DNA of 49,231 nt, taken from NCBI GenBank assembly GCA_030681615.1, contig JAUXSA010000122.1, forward strand, positions 1 through 49,231, given 5' to 3'. A program made the position numbers and the translations under genes. The stretch is from Bacteroidota bacterium. GTDB taxonomy: Bacteria; Bacteroidota; Bacteroidia; B-17B0; Aurantibacillaceae. Shown here in pieces: positions 31,798 to 40,329 of this stretch (position 1 is the first letter of the stretch; every line of letters starts with the position of its first letter). Under the pieces are notes generated by a model. The model did no database searches and was not told where the DNA came from. It was given only the letters and a program-made list of their open reading frames with translations.

Positions 31798-32730
31798 ATG
31801 CAGGGAGTAGTAATAAAATCAACGGGAAGCAGTTATTTGGTAAAAACAAATGGCACAATACAGCTTTGTCGATTAAAAGGCAAGGTTAGGCTGGAGGGAA
31901 GAAAAACTACCAACCCAATTGCCGTTGGAGATATTGTTGATTATGAGCTAGAGGATAATAACGAGGCAAATATTGTTAAGATCCACCCGCGCAAAAATTA
32001 CATTATCCGTAAATCCATTAACCTTAGTAAACAATCCCAAATTTTAGCAAGTAATTTAGACCAAGCCGTTTTAATTGCAACTTTAGTTTCGCCAAGAACA
32101 AGTTTGGGTTTTATGGACCGGTTTTTAGTTACCGCAGAAGCGTATCGCATTCCTGCAAAAATTATTTTTAATAAATGTGATCTTTTGAATGATGAACTTT
32201 TAGAAATTCAAAAACAAACTATTGATATTTATACAAAAGTGGGTTACGAATGTTTTGAAGTTAGTAGCTACGATCCAAAACAAATTAAAAAATTAGAAGA
32301 ATTATTTAAAGACAAAGTAACTTTAATTGCCGGCCATTCGGGTGTTGGAAAATCTACTTTCATCAACGCACTGCAACCGGGCTTAGATCTTAAGACTGGA
32401 GAAATTTCTTCGGCGCATGCAAAAGGAATGCACACTACTACATTTGCAGAATTACATTCTTTAGATTTTGGCGGAAGTATTATTGACAGCCCCGGTATAA
32501 AAGAATTAGGCCTGGTTGAAATGAAAAAAGAAGAAGTTGGCCATTACTTTCCTGAAATTCGCGATCGCATGAACGATTGTAAATTTAATAATTGTATACA
32601 CGTTAACGAACCCAAATGCGCTATTATGGCTGCGGTTGAAAATGGTGAGATAAGTGAAGAACGTTACCAAAGCTATTTAGGAATATTAAATGGTGAAGAA
32701 ATGGATTGGAAGGAATGGGAGGTTAAATAA
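31798..32730 (+). CDS. rsgA: Ribosome small subunit-dependent GTPase A
   Basis: 310 residues. A circularly permuted GTPase that aids late 30S subunit maturation. An N-terminal OB-fold (about 1-65) is followed by the GTPase with its motifs in permuted order: G4 NKCD at 125-128, G1 GHSGVGKST at 179-187, G3 DSPG at 230-233. The C-terminal zinc-binding knuckle is Cys261, Cys266, His268 and Cys274 (CKFNNCIHVNEPKC). All key positions are present. ATG 31798 is divergent from the thiolase. Followed by a small membrane protein gene on the same strand. Confidence 0.97.
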   Translation: MQGVVIKSTGSSYLVKTNGTIQLCRLKGKVRLEGRKTTNPIAVGDIVDYELEDNNEANIVKIHPRKNYIIRKSINLSKQSQILASNLDQAVLIATLVSPRTSLGFMDRFLVTAEAYRIPAKIIFNKCDLLNDELLEIQKQTIDIYTKVGYECFEVSSYDPKQIKKLEELFKDKVTLIAGHSGVGKSTFINALQPGLDLKTGEISSAHAKGMHTTTFAELHSLDFGGSIIDSPGIKELGLVEMKKEEVGHYFPEIRDRMNDCKFNNCIHVNEPKCAIMAAVENGEISEERYQSYLGILNGEEMDWKEWEVK

Positions 32731-32832
32731 TTCCTTGTTTCGGGTTTCTAGTTCTGTGTTGCAAAAGGTTTAACAGAATTTATAATAGCCAAATTGCGTG
32801 AGTGAATTCTTTGCCTTAACTTAGTATGACAA

Positions 32833-33048
32833 ATGACTTTAGAACTAAAAAATATTTGGGAGAGCCTCAATAAAAACTTATCTCTTATCAATGCCATTAT
32901 TTGGGGATTGATTACTTTGGACGGTTCCTTATTAAAAACGGCAAAAGAAAAGAAAATTCCTCTTGCATTTAATGTAGTTCTTTTGCTTGCATTGTTGTGC
33001 TTTTTAGTTATTATGACTTACGGCTCTTACCGTCGCCAAACAAGTTAG
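32833..33048 (+). CDS. Small membrane protein of unknown function
   Basis: 71 residues with one confident membrane helix (IPLAFNVVLLLALLCFLVIMTYGSY, about 42-66) and a weaker one earlier (LINAIIWGLITL, about 18-29), and a basic end RRQTS. I do not recognise it. It starts 102 bases after rsgA and is convergent with rdgB, 35 bases away. Coding is supported by its membrane-protein pattern and by sitting in a gap of its own, but not by homology I can name, and a chance frame remains possible. Confidence 0.5.
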   Translation: MTLELKNIWESLNKNLSLINAIIWGLITLDGSLLKTAKEKKIPLAFNVVLLLALLCFLVIMTYGSYRRQTS

Positions 33049-33083
33049 ATTATAATAATAAACATAACGATCTTCTGACAAAC

Positions 33084-33674
33084 TCAATTTCCTATAAGAA
33101 ATTCAATTAATTTCTTTACTGCCAAAGCTCTATGACTAATAGTGTTTTTTGTTTCTGCGCTTAATTCGGCAAAAGTACTTCTGTAACCTTGTGGAATAAA
33201 TAAAGGGTCATAGCCAAAACCGTTAGCGCCTCTTTTTTCGTAAGAAATAGTTCCTTTTACTTCGCCTTCAAAATAATGTGTTTCTCCATTTAAAATTAAA
33301 GTGATGACAGTTACAAAACGTGCTTTACGATCGGTAACTAATTTTAATTCCTCCATCAATTTTTTGTTGTTGGCTTCGTCGCTTTTTGGAGTGCCTGCGT
33401 AACGCGCACTGTAAACTCCGGGTGCATTATTCAAAGCTAAAACTTCCAATCCACTATCATCTGCAAAAACTGCAGTGTTTTCATTTTTCTTTTTCAAGAA
33501 ATCCAGAACGTATTGCGCTTTTAAAAAAGAATTTTCTTTTATGGTCGTTCCTGGTTCAGGAATTTCTTCAGTGATGCCAATATCTTCTAAACCCAATACT
33601 TCGAAATGAGAAGGCAGCAAGGCTTTAATTTCTTTTATCTTGTTCTTGTTGGAAGAGGCAAATATTAATTTCAT
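33084..33674 (-). CDS. rdgB: Non-canonical purine NTP pyrophosphatase (RdgB/HAM1 family)
   Basis: 196 residues. It hydrolyses dITP, ITP and XTP to monophosphates, cleaning the nucleotide pool. Signatures: FASSNKNKIKEIKALLP at the N-terminus, TTIKENSFLKAQYVLDFL, FADDSGLEVLALNNAPGVYSARYAG with the conserved DDSGL, and the C-terminal ANGFGYDPLFIPQGYRSTFAELSAETKNTISHRALAV. Normal length. It lies downstream of the propeller-SpoIIE gene, with a 96-base gap that holds an imperfect inverted repeat. Convergent with the small membrane protein gene; no terminator is visible between them. Confidence 0.97.
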   Translation of the reverse strand: MKLIFASSNKNKIKEIKALLPSHFEVLGLEDIGITEEIPEPGTTIKENSFLKAQYVLDFLKKKNENTAVFADDSGLEVLALNNAPGVYSARYAGTPKSDEANNKKLMEELKLVTDRKARFVTVITLILNGETHYFEGEVKGTISYEKRGANGFGYDPLFIPQGYRSTFAELSAETKNTISHRALAVKKLIEFLIGN

Positions 33675-33687
33675 CGTATATTTTTAA

Positions 33688-33750
33688 GCCACAGATTTCG
33701 CTGATTTGCGCAGATGATTTCTTTCTGTGTGAATCTGTATAATCTGCGGC
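33688..33750. repeat. Imperfect inverted repeat unit (GCCACAGATT...AATCTGCGGC)
   Basis: GCCACAGATT (33688-33697) pairs at 9 of 10 positions with AATCTGCGGC (33741-33750). The words CAGAT, CTGAT and ATCTG recur between them. This form resembles intergenic repeats I recall from several Bacteroidota genomes. It lies between the propeller-SpoIIE gene and rdgB, on whose transcript it would form a weak stem. Confidence 0.5.
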
Positions 33751-33770
33751 AGTTTTTGTCTGATGGCTTC

Positions 33771-36700
33771 TTAAGTTATCTTTAATCCAATAACCAAAAG
33801 ATCGTCCACTTGTTCGTGCGGCCCCATCCAATTATTTATTTTATCGGCAACCAATGTTTTTTGTTTTTCAGATGGCAGCGTAGAAATTTCCTGTAAAAAT
33901 GCTTTCATGTTCTTGGCCATGAATTTTTTTCCATCCTTACCACCAAACTGATCAGGAAAACCGTCACTCGTTAAATAAACAGAATCGTTAACGTCTAACA
34001 CAATTTCGTGTTGCTGGTATTCAAAATTATATTGTGTAAAACTGGCCACACTGGCTTTAGTTGGCTTCACTTCAACAAATTCATTTGAGCCTGCTTTGAT
34101 TATCCACATGGGGCGATGTGCGCCGGTATAAGTAACTTTTCTGTCTTTTATATTATATTTTATTAGGGCTATTTCCATCCCGTCTTTCGATTTTCCATCC
34201 GATTCAACGTTTTGTTTTAAGACATCTTTAATAGCGTTGTTTGCCAAGAATAAAATTTTAGACGGCTCATTCGTTTCAAAACAAGCTTCAGATAATTTAT
34301 TAGAACAGATCATGCTCATAAAGGCGCCCGGCACACCGTGGCCTGTACAATCGGCACAAGCAATTAAAAACTCGTTATTGTTTATTTTATAGAACCAATA
34401 AAAATCGCCACTCACAATATCTTTTGGCTGAAAGAAAATAAAACCTTCATGATAGGTATTATCAATTTCTTTTAAGGAAGGCAGAACGGATTCCTGGATA
34501 CGTTGTGCGTAATTGATACTATCGGTGATCTCTTTTTTCTGATCGGCCAATAAATGTACTTGTTCTTCGATGGTAGCAGTACGCAATTTAACCGTCTCTT
34601 CGAGTTTTAAATTTTGATTCTTTAACCGCTTTGTGTAAAGGCGCACTACCAAATAAATAAATAAGCAAAAAACAATAAAATAAAAGGCATAGGCCCAATA
34701 GGTGCGATACCATGGCGAAAGAATAGTAAACGAAAAATTTATCTCTTTAATATCATTGGAGAAAGCGTTTCGTGCTTTTAAATAAAAGGTATAATCTCCT
34801 TCGTGTAAGTTATCGTATTTAAACTCTTTTCCTCTTTTCCAATCGCTATAATTTTCTTCTTTCCCTTTTAAATAATAACTGAACTCTGTTAAGTTATTAT
34901 CTTCAAAACTTGTAAAACCGGGCAAGATCCTTATATCATTTTTTGAATAGTTGATCTTAATATCCAGTATTTTATTAGATTCAAATATATTTTGTATTAC
35001 GGTGTCCGCACGTGCCTCAACACTGCTTATAAAAAGATTGTAATCTTTTTTTACTTCGCTTAGCTCACCATTCAAAAGAAACAAACCTTCATCGCAGGAA
35101 ATAAATAACTGCTTACTTGTGCTATCGTAACTTATTAAATTTGCCTTAATATATTTTAAGTGATTTAAGCTGCTGTTTATTTTTGTAAAACCATCACTCT
35201 GTTTTTTTAAATAAATGCTCTTATGAGAATAATCGCTGGTTTGGGTGTTCTTATCATTTAAATTGCAAATAATGTCACCCTGAAACTCGGATGCTCTGAA
35301 AATTTGTCCCGTGTTTGTTAAACTCCAAAGCTTAGGATCTTTTATACAAACATATTTATTACGGGGTTTTTCTTTTAAGGAGTAAATTCCCGCATCTGTT
35401 CCTATCAATAATTTTTTATTATAACTAAACACATAATTTTCTTTAAGATCAGGTAAACTGTCTTTTGTCTGTAAAGAATCAAGCAAATATGAATTCTTAT
35501 AGTTTAAAAAATAGATGCCTTTATCACTTGTGCCAAAATAAATATTTTTGTTGTCGTCGCTTGCCAAACTTCTTACATCGGTATTAAGAATATAACTTTT
35601 AATGTAGCTGGTATTCTCGCCAGAAATATTTAAAACATCTACCCCGTTATCATGCCCGCAATACAAAACGTTTGGCTGATAAGGATCATTAAGCATATAA
35701 TAAATGGTGCCGTACTCGCTTTGGTGAACAGGCTTTATGATTTTTCCATTATACACATACAAACCACTATTGGCCGAAAAGAATAATTTATTCTGGTAAT
35801 TTAAAATGTACCAGGTTTGCTCATTAAAATCGTTAAGTTGTTTAAAGAGGTAATTTTTTGAGTCGAAATAAAAAACACCTTTATCTGTGGCAATATACAA
35901 AACGTTATTGTATACAGCTGAAGACTGAACAACGCCGTTGATGCCGTTTTTTCGGGTGAATTTTCTTAGTGGCGATTTAACCTCAACAAAAGAAACACCG
36001 TAATTTAATGCTAACCAAATATTGCCGTTAATATCTTCATAGCCACCCTTTACATTTTCGTCGTAAATACCGGTTTTACTATTTAGCTTACTAATAATTG
36101 AAAGCTCTTTATTTAAAATAAAGGCGCCGGCTTTATTGGAGGTAACAACATAATTGCCATTACTAAGCGAAAACCCGTTTACTATCTCTGCATCAATTAG
36201 CTCCTGGTTGCAGGGCGCATTTGGCACTTGTTTAAACACTGTAAGTTCAGGACTTGCTGCATTATAATTTGCCATGTAAATACCTAGCCCTCTAAAACCA
36301 ATGGCATATTGTGTATTACTGATCTTATAGGTAAAATAATATTTATTGGCCGCCAATTCTTCGCTCTTAATTACAGGTTTTAATACACCATCGCTTAACA
36401 CTAAAAAATTATTATCTACGTCTTCAACAAAAATATGATCGCCAATAATGAGTGGGCGGATGTGAAAGCGATTAACCGGCATAAAGGTTTTAAATTCGCC
36501 CTTGGCATACTCTATTAAAACTTCTTCCGATAAAAAATAGATCTTATCTTTTAAAGGATAAATAAATTTTATGGGTTCAGTTGGTTGAAAATTTCCGGGA
36601 AGATTATCCTTGAATGAAAAAAAGCGATAGATGCCTCTTGGATCACGGTTAAAAATTCCGAAGTCGCCATTATCGCAACCAATAAATATCTCGTTTTGTT

Positions 36701-36962
36701 TAGAGATTGAAATACTTGTTACAGTTGGCTCGTTCTTATTTAATTTTATGGTACGCCAGCTATAGCCGTCATAAATTAAAACGCCGGCGCTGTTAGCAGA
36801 AAAAATAAGACCTTCTTTGTTTTGAACAATACCAAAATTTGTATTTCCGGCATTATATTCTTTAGGTAAATAATTATTTATAAAAAATTCACCTCCTTGC
36901 GGAAGCACTTTAAAACAAAAAAGAATTTGTAGAAAAAGTAAATATTTTTTAAGGCCTTTCAA
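33771..36962 (-). CDS. Propeller sensor with Y_Y_Y domain and SpoIIE/PP2C phosphatase output
   Basis: 1063 residues. Signal peptide (about 1-21, LFLQILFCFKVLPQG). Two-component-regulator-type propeller blades fill about 25-640; repeated features are NKEGLIFSANSAGVLIYDGYSWRTIKL, ISKQNEIFIGCDNGDFGIFN and NIYFGTSDKGIYFLN. A Y_Y_Y domain lies at about 680-745 (LTEFSYYLKGKEENYSDWKRGKEFKYDNLHEGDYTFYLKARNAF). One membrane helix follows (about 750-774), then a coiled coil and a cytoplasmic SpoIIE phosphatase with QPKDIVSGDFYW, CADCTGHGVPGAF and TSDGFPDQFGG. In the usual hybrid systems the same sensor is fused to a histidine kinase, so the output is swapped for a phosphatase. The phosphatase end is similar to the protein at 23708. 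Ligand is unknown; many such propellers sense glycans. Confidence 0.9.
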   Translation of the reverse strand: MKGLKKYLLFLQILFCFKVLPQGGEFFINNYLPKEYNAGNTNFGIVQNKEGLIFSANSAGVLIYDGYSWRTIKLNKNEPTVTSISISKQNEIFIGCDNGDFGIFNRDPRGIYRFFSFKDNLPGNFQPTEPIKFIYPLKDKIYFLSEEVLIEYAKGEFKTFMPVNRFHIRPLIIGDHIFVEDVDNNFLVLSDGVLKPVIKSEELAANKYYFTYKISNTQYAIGFRGLGIYMANYNAASPELTVFKQVPNAPCNQELIDAEIVNGFSLSNGNYVVTSNKAGAFILNKELSIISKLNSKTGIYDENVKGGYEDINGNIWLALNYGVSFVEVKSPLRKFTRKNGINGVVQSSAVYNNVLYIATDKGVFYFDSKNYLFKQLNDFNEQTWYILNYQNKLFFSANSGLYVYNGKIIKPVHQSEYGTIYYMLNDPYQPNVLYCGHDNGVDVLNISGENTSYIKSYILNTDVRSLASDDNKNIYFGTSDKGIYFLNYKNSYLLDSLQTKDSLPDLKENYVFSYNKKLLIGTDAGIYSLKEKPRNKYVCIKDPKLWSLTNTGQIFRASEFQGDIICNLNDKNTQTSDYSHKSIYLKKQSDGFTKINSSLNHLKYIKANLISYDSTSKQLFISCDEGLFLLNGELSEVKKDYNLFISSVEARADTVIQNIFESNKILDIKINYSKNDIRILPGFTSFEDNNLTEFSYYLKGKEENYSDWKRGKEFKYDNLHEGDYTFYLKARNAFSNDIKEINFSFTILSPWYRTYWAYAFYFIVFCLFIYLVVRLYTKRLKNQNLKLEETVKLRTATIEEQVHLLADQKKEITDSINYAQRIQESVLPSLKEIDNTYHEGFIFFQPKDIVSGDFYWFYKINNNEFLIACADCTGHGVPGAFMSMICSNKLSEACFETNEPSKILFLANNAIKDVLKQNVESDGKSKDGMEIALIKYNIKDRKVTYTGAHRPMWIIKAGSNEFVEVKPTKASVASFTQYNFEYQQHEIVLDVNDSVYLTSDGFPDQFGGKDGKKFMAKNMKAFLQEISTLPSEKQKTLVADKINNWMGPHEQVDDLLVIGLKIT

Positions 36963-37042
36963 TCTGTTTTTTCAGAACACTAAAAATAGATAAAAAAACC
37001 AAGCTAAAGAAAGGCTTATTGTTAAGGGAAATGAACAGAAAA

Positions 37043-37768
37043 TTACTTTCTGAGCTCGAAATTCTGGCCAAGATAAACTTTACGCACCTGCTCATCGCTG
37101 GCAAGATCTTCGGCGCTACCACTTTTAATAACACTACCCGAATAAAGCAGGTAAGATCTATCGGTAATATTTAATGTTTCGTGTACATTATGATCGGTAA
37201 TTAAAATGCCAATGTTCTTATCTTTTAATTTACGCACAACATTCTGGATGTCTTCTACCGCAATAGGATCTACACCCGCGAAAGGCTCATCGAGCAATAT
37301 AAATTTTGGATCGGTTGCCAGGGCCCTTGCTATTTCGGTGCGGCGGCGTTCGCCACCGCTTAACTGGTCGCCAAGGTTCTTGCGAACGTGGTGCAATGCA
37401 AATTCATCTAACAAACTTTCTACTTTTAATTCCTGTTCTTTTTTGGTGAGTTTTGTCATTTCTAAAACTGCACGTAAATTATCTTCAATACTTAATTTGC
37501 GAAATACTGATGCTTCTTGCGGTAAATATCCGACACCTAGTTGCGCTCGGCGATACATTGGTTCTTTTGTAATATCAAGATCATCTAAAAATATTTTGCC
37601 GCTGTTTGGTTTTACCATGCCCACGATCATGTAAAACGATGTTGTTTTACCTGCGCCGTTGGGACCAAGCAAACCAACAATCTCACCTTGCTGCACTTGT
37701 ACCGATACATTATTGGCAACAGTTCTGTTCTTATATTTCTTTACTAAATTTTCGCTACGTAAGATCAT
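37043..37768 (-). CDS. lptB: LPS export ABC transporter ATP-binding protein LptB
   Basis: 241 residues. The ATPase that powers LPS extraction from the inner membrane through LptFG. Walker [10 protein letters not shown] at 35-43, Q-loop [17 protein letters not shown], signature LSGGERRR at 136-143 and Walker [20 protein letters not shown] at 157-175, with H-loop TDHNVHET; the [12 protein letters not shown] and GGERRR wording is characteristic of LptB. LptC, LptF and LptG are not adjacent. It lies in an all-minus block with envelope genes on both sides, 80 bases upstream of the propeller-SpoIIE gene. Confidence 0.95.
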   Translation of the reverse strand: MILRSENLVKKYKNRTVANNVSVQVQQGEIVGLLGPNGAGKTTSFYMIVGMVKPNSGKIFLDDLDITKEPMYRRAQLGVGYLPQEASVFRKLSIEDNLRAVLEMTKLTKKEQELKVESLLDEFALHHVRKNLGDQLSGGERRRTEIARALATDPKFILLDEPFAGVDPIAVEDIQNVVRKLKDKNIGILITDHNVHETLNITDRSYLLYSGSVIKSGSAEDLASDEQVRKVYLGQNFELRK

Positions 37769-37843
37769 TCATTTCAAAGGTAATGAGATTTTTGAGAACT
37801 GGTTTTTATTGAATGTTAAACAAACTAAATGCTGCCTTGTTTC

Positions 37844-40315
37844 CTATAAAGCTAACTGAAATCCGAATTTAAACCCAAAATTATCAATAGCCCTTGGCAA
37901 TTGATAATTCAGGCGCCAGAAGGCATCTATTCTAAATACTTTAAAAATATTTTCTATGCCAATGCTGGCTTCTGCATAAGGCCCTTTATCCAAAGCTTTA
38001 AGTGTTGAAGGAAAGAGAAGTGTTTTTCTGTTTTCATCATTTACCGTACCCCAAACTGTTTTAATAGTAGCTACTTCGCGCCATTTTAATTTACGCAATA
38101 AAGGAACTTTATTTAAAAACAATCCTTCAAAGTGATGGTACAATGCGGCAGAAACAAACTGATCACTTGCAAACTCATAATACTTCATCATATTAAAAGC
38201 CATATAATCATATAAATAGGTTTCGTTACCTCCATGTAATTGCATAATAGGGTATGGCACTGCACCCCAGATCTTACCGCCTTCAATACTATAGTCGGTG
38301 TAACCTAATATTGGTGTAATACGAATTCTATCACTAACATTTAAAACCAGTTTGTGATAATCATATTCGCCCTTAAACGCATTTTGTAGTGACTTTGCGT
38401 AATTTAATTGCAGCACAGGATAACGTGTGCCAATAGATAAACGCGAGAACCCTTCGCCCACAAATTTTTCTTTCCATCCAAACCGAATGTTGATACGTGC
38501 CTCTGTATTATTAATGTATTCGCGTTCGCCAACAGCGCCATCTCTTTTTACATATAAATATTTATTCGAACCAAGGGGTGTAAATTTTCTGCCAACAATT
38601 GTTGTACGTGTAATTAAACCAGGAAACCATTCGCGCTCATAGTAACCCTCGGCGTGATCTACTCGCGTTAAATTGGTTAATGGATTTGTTCTAAAGAGCG
38701 ATGCTAATACGTTATCCTGCGAGAAGCCATTAGTACTTTGTCCAAGAATTTCGTAATCACTTTTATAATTTGCGCCCACAATTTGCCGGACAGGTTTTTT
38801 GGTTAAAAAACTTTTAAAGCCAATGGCATATTTAAATTTCTCATCCAATAAACCATAAGCAACAAAACCATTTAACTCGTACCATTTACTGAACATCTCG
38901 CTGGTACGACCACCAAACCTTAAACGCAGCCCTTCAACTTTATTATATGAAACCAAATTAGAATACGGTCCGATCTCAAAATTATTTACTTTTTTATAGC
39001 CAGCAACCAATAAATAAAAAACGTCAACCCATGTTTTATATATTGGTAATGATTGAATGGTGTCTATCATTTTAAAGATCTTTAGTTCTCGCTGTGTTAG
39101 GCTGTCGTGCCGGTTGGCCGCCCAGAACTCATCTGACATTTTAGTTGCACCATCTTCTACAATAATCTTATCAGCGAATTCGTAAAACTTATCTTCTTTA
39201 GGATCGTTTAATTTTATTTTTTTATACGATGTTGTTTTTCTTCCGTAAAAGCCAATTGCTTTTTTTGTTGGTGCAAAATCAATAACCAAACGGTCTTTAC
39301 TTAAGAACCAAACACTATCAGTATAAGAAAATTCCTGTATAACATTTACACTATTAATAAAATTAATATTTGCATCTTTTGGTAAGCTCATTTCTAAACG
39401 CTTTACACCCCAGGTTGTATCGGCTATCCAGATGTTACCAGTAAAACTTAACTCCTGCACACGTTTTGGTTTAAAACGAATGTGATATATATATTGATTG
39501 TTCTCAAAGGCACTATCTTCTAAATAATACTTATAATAAAACAAACCGCTCTCGCTAACCGGACTTGGCATTTGTTTATTGAACACTAAAATATTGTTAT
39601 CATAAATATTTATATTTTGATACATGTCTCCCAAAACCTGCGATACGCTTGCGTTCTCGAGGCCGGTAATTTTACTTGCAATTACAACTTCTTTTTTTCG
39701 TGTTGGATTTTTCTTGTAATAAAATTGCGAAAGGTTCTCTATAATAAAAAATGGTAAGGAAGGTTTTTCGCCACTAAAACTGCTATCAACATTATCAAAT
39801 ACAAACGCTATTGGCTTAAGAATTTTTTTTTCGCGCATTTCTTTTGGTATGCGGTTAAGGTCAAATTCCAATTTATTATAGGTTTCGTATTCGTAAGACT
39901 CTAAATTGTTTTTATCGTTCTTTACTTTTTGTTTTACACAATTTCGTATGATACGGTGTGCGGGATTATCACCCGCTTTAACAACCACTTCGTCAAGAGC
40001 AACGCCGCCAACGCTTTGCAAAGGAAAATTAATATCCTGCTGCATTAAATTTTTATTAATAGGGCGTGCAAGGCGCTTATAGCCAACGTACGAAGCAATA
40101 ATAGAGTCTCCAAGCTTTGAGGTATTAATAACATAGTTTCCATCAAAATCTGCTTGTGCTCCAATAGTGGTTCCTTTAATTAAAACCGGTACAAAGGGCA
40201 GGGCCTCTTTATTGTCGGCGGCAAAAACTTTTCCACGAATAGTATATTGGGCGTTTAAAACAAACGGAAAGACAAATAAAAAAAATAAGCTCTTTGTAAG
40301 AGTTCTAAATTTCAT
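37844..40315 (-). CDS. DUF5686 outer-membrane protein with carboxypeptidase-regulatory-like domain
   Basis: 823 residues. Signal peptide MKFRTLTKSLFFLFVFPFVLNAQ, then a carboxypeptidase D regulatory-like beta-sandwich (about 23-110; YTIRGKVFAADNKEALPFVPVLIKGTTIGAQADFDGNYVIN...DSIIASYVGYKRL), then a long DUF5686 region predicted to form a TonB-independent outer membrane beta-barrel, ending in FGFQLAL-like strand. Such proteins are common in Bacteroidota with no established role. It starts 14 bases after the OppA-like lipoprotein gene, suggesting an operon and a shared role in taking up or handling an outer-membrane substrate. The 75-base gap to lptB on the same strand is plain. Confidence 0.85.
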   Translation of the reverse strand: MKFRTLTKSLFFLFVFPFVLNAQYTIRGKVFAADNKEALPFVPVLIKGTTIGAQADFDGNYVINTSKLGDSIIASYVGYKRLARPINKNLMQQDINFPLQSVGGVALDEVVVKAGDNPAHRIIRNCVKQKVKNDKNNLESYEYETYNKLEFDLNRIPKEMREKKILKPIAFVFDNVDSSFSGEKPSLPFFIIENLSQFYYKKNPTRKKEVVIASKITGLENASVSQVLGDMYQNINIYDNNILVFNKQMPSPVSESGLFYYKYYLEDSAFENNQYIYHIRFKPKRVQELSFTGNIWIADTTWGVKRLEMSLPKDANINFINSVNVIQEFSYTDSVWFLSKDRLVIDFAPTKKAIGFYGRKTTSYKKIKLNDPKEDKFYEFADKIIVEDGATKMSDEFWAANRHDSLTQRELKIFKMIDTIQSLPIYKTWVDVFYLLVAGYKKVNNFEIGPYSNLVSYNKVEGLRLRFGGRTSEMFSKWYELNGFVAYGLLDEKFKYAIGFKSFLTKKPVRQIVGANYKSDYEILGQSTNGFSQDNVLASLFRTNPLTNLTRVDHAEGYYEREWFPGLITRTTIVGRKFTPLGSNKYLYVKRDGAVGEREYINNTEARINIRFGWKEKFVGEGFSRLSIGTRYPVLQLNYAKSLQNAFKGEYDYHKLVLNVSDRIRITPILGYTDYSIEGGKIWGAVPYPIMQLHGGNETYLYDYMAFNMMKYYEFASDQFVSAALYHHFEGLFLNKVPLLRKLKWREVATIKTVWGTVNDENRKTLLFPSTLKALDKGPYAEASIGIENIFKVFRIDAFWRLNYQLPRAIDNFGFKFGFQLAL

Positions 40316-40329
40316 GTGAGGTTATGGTT

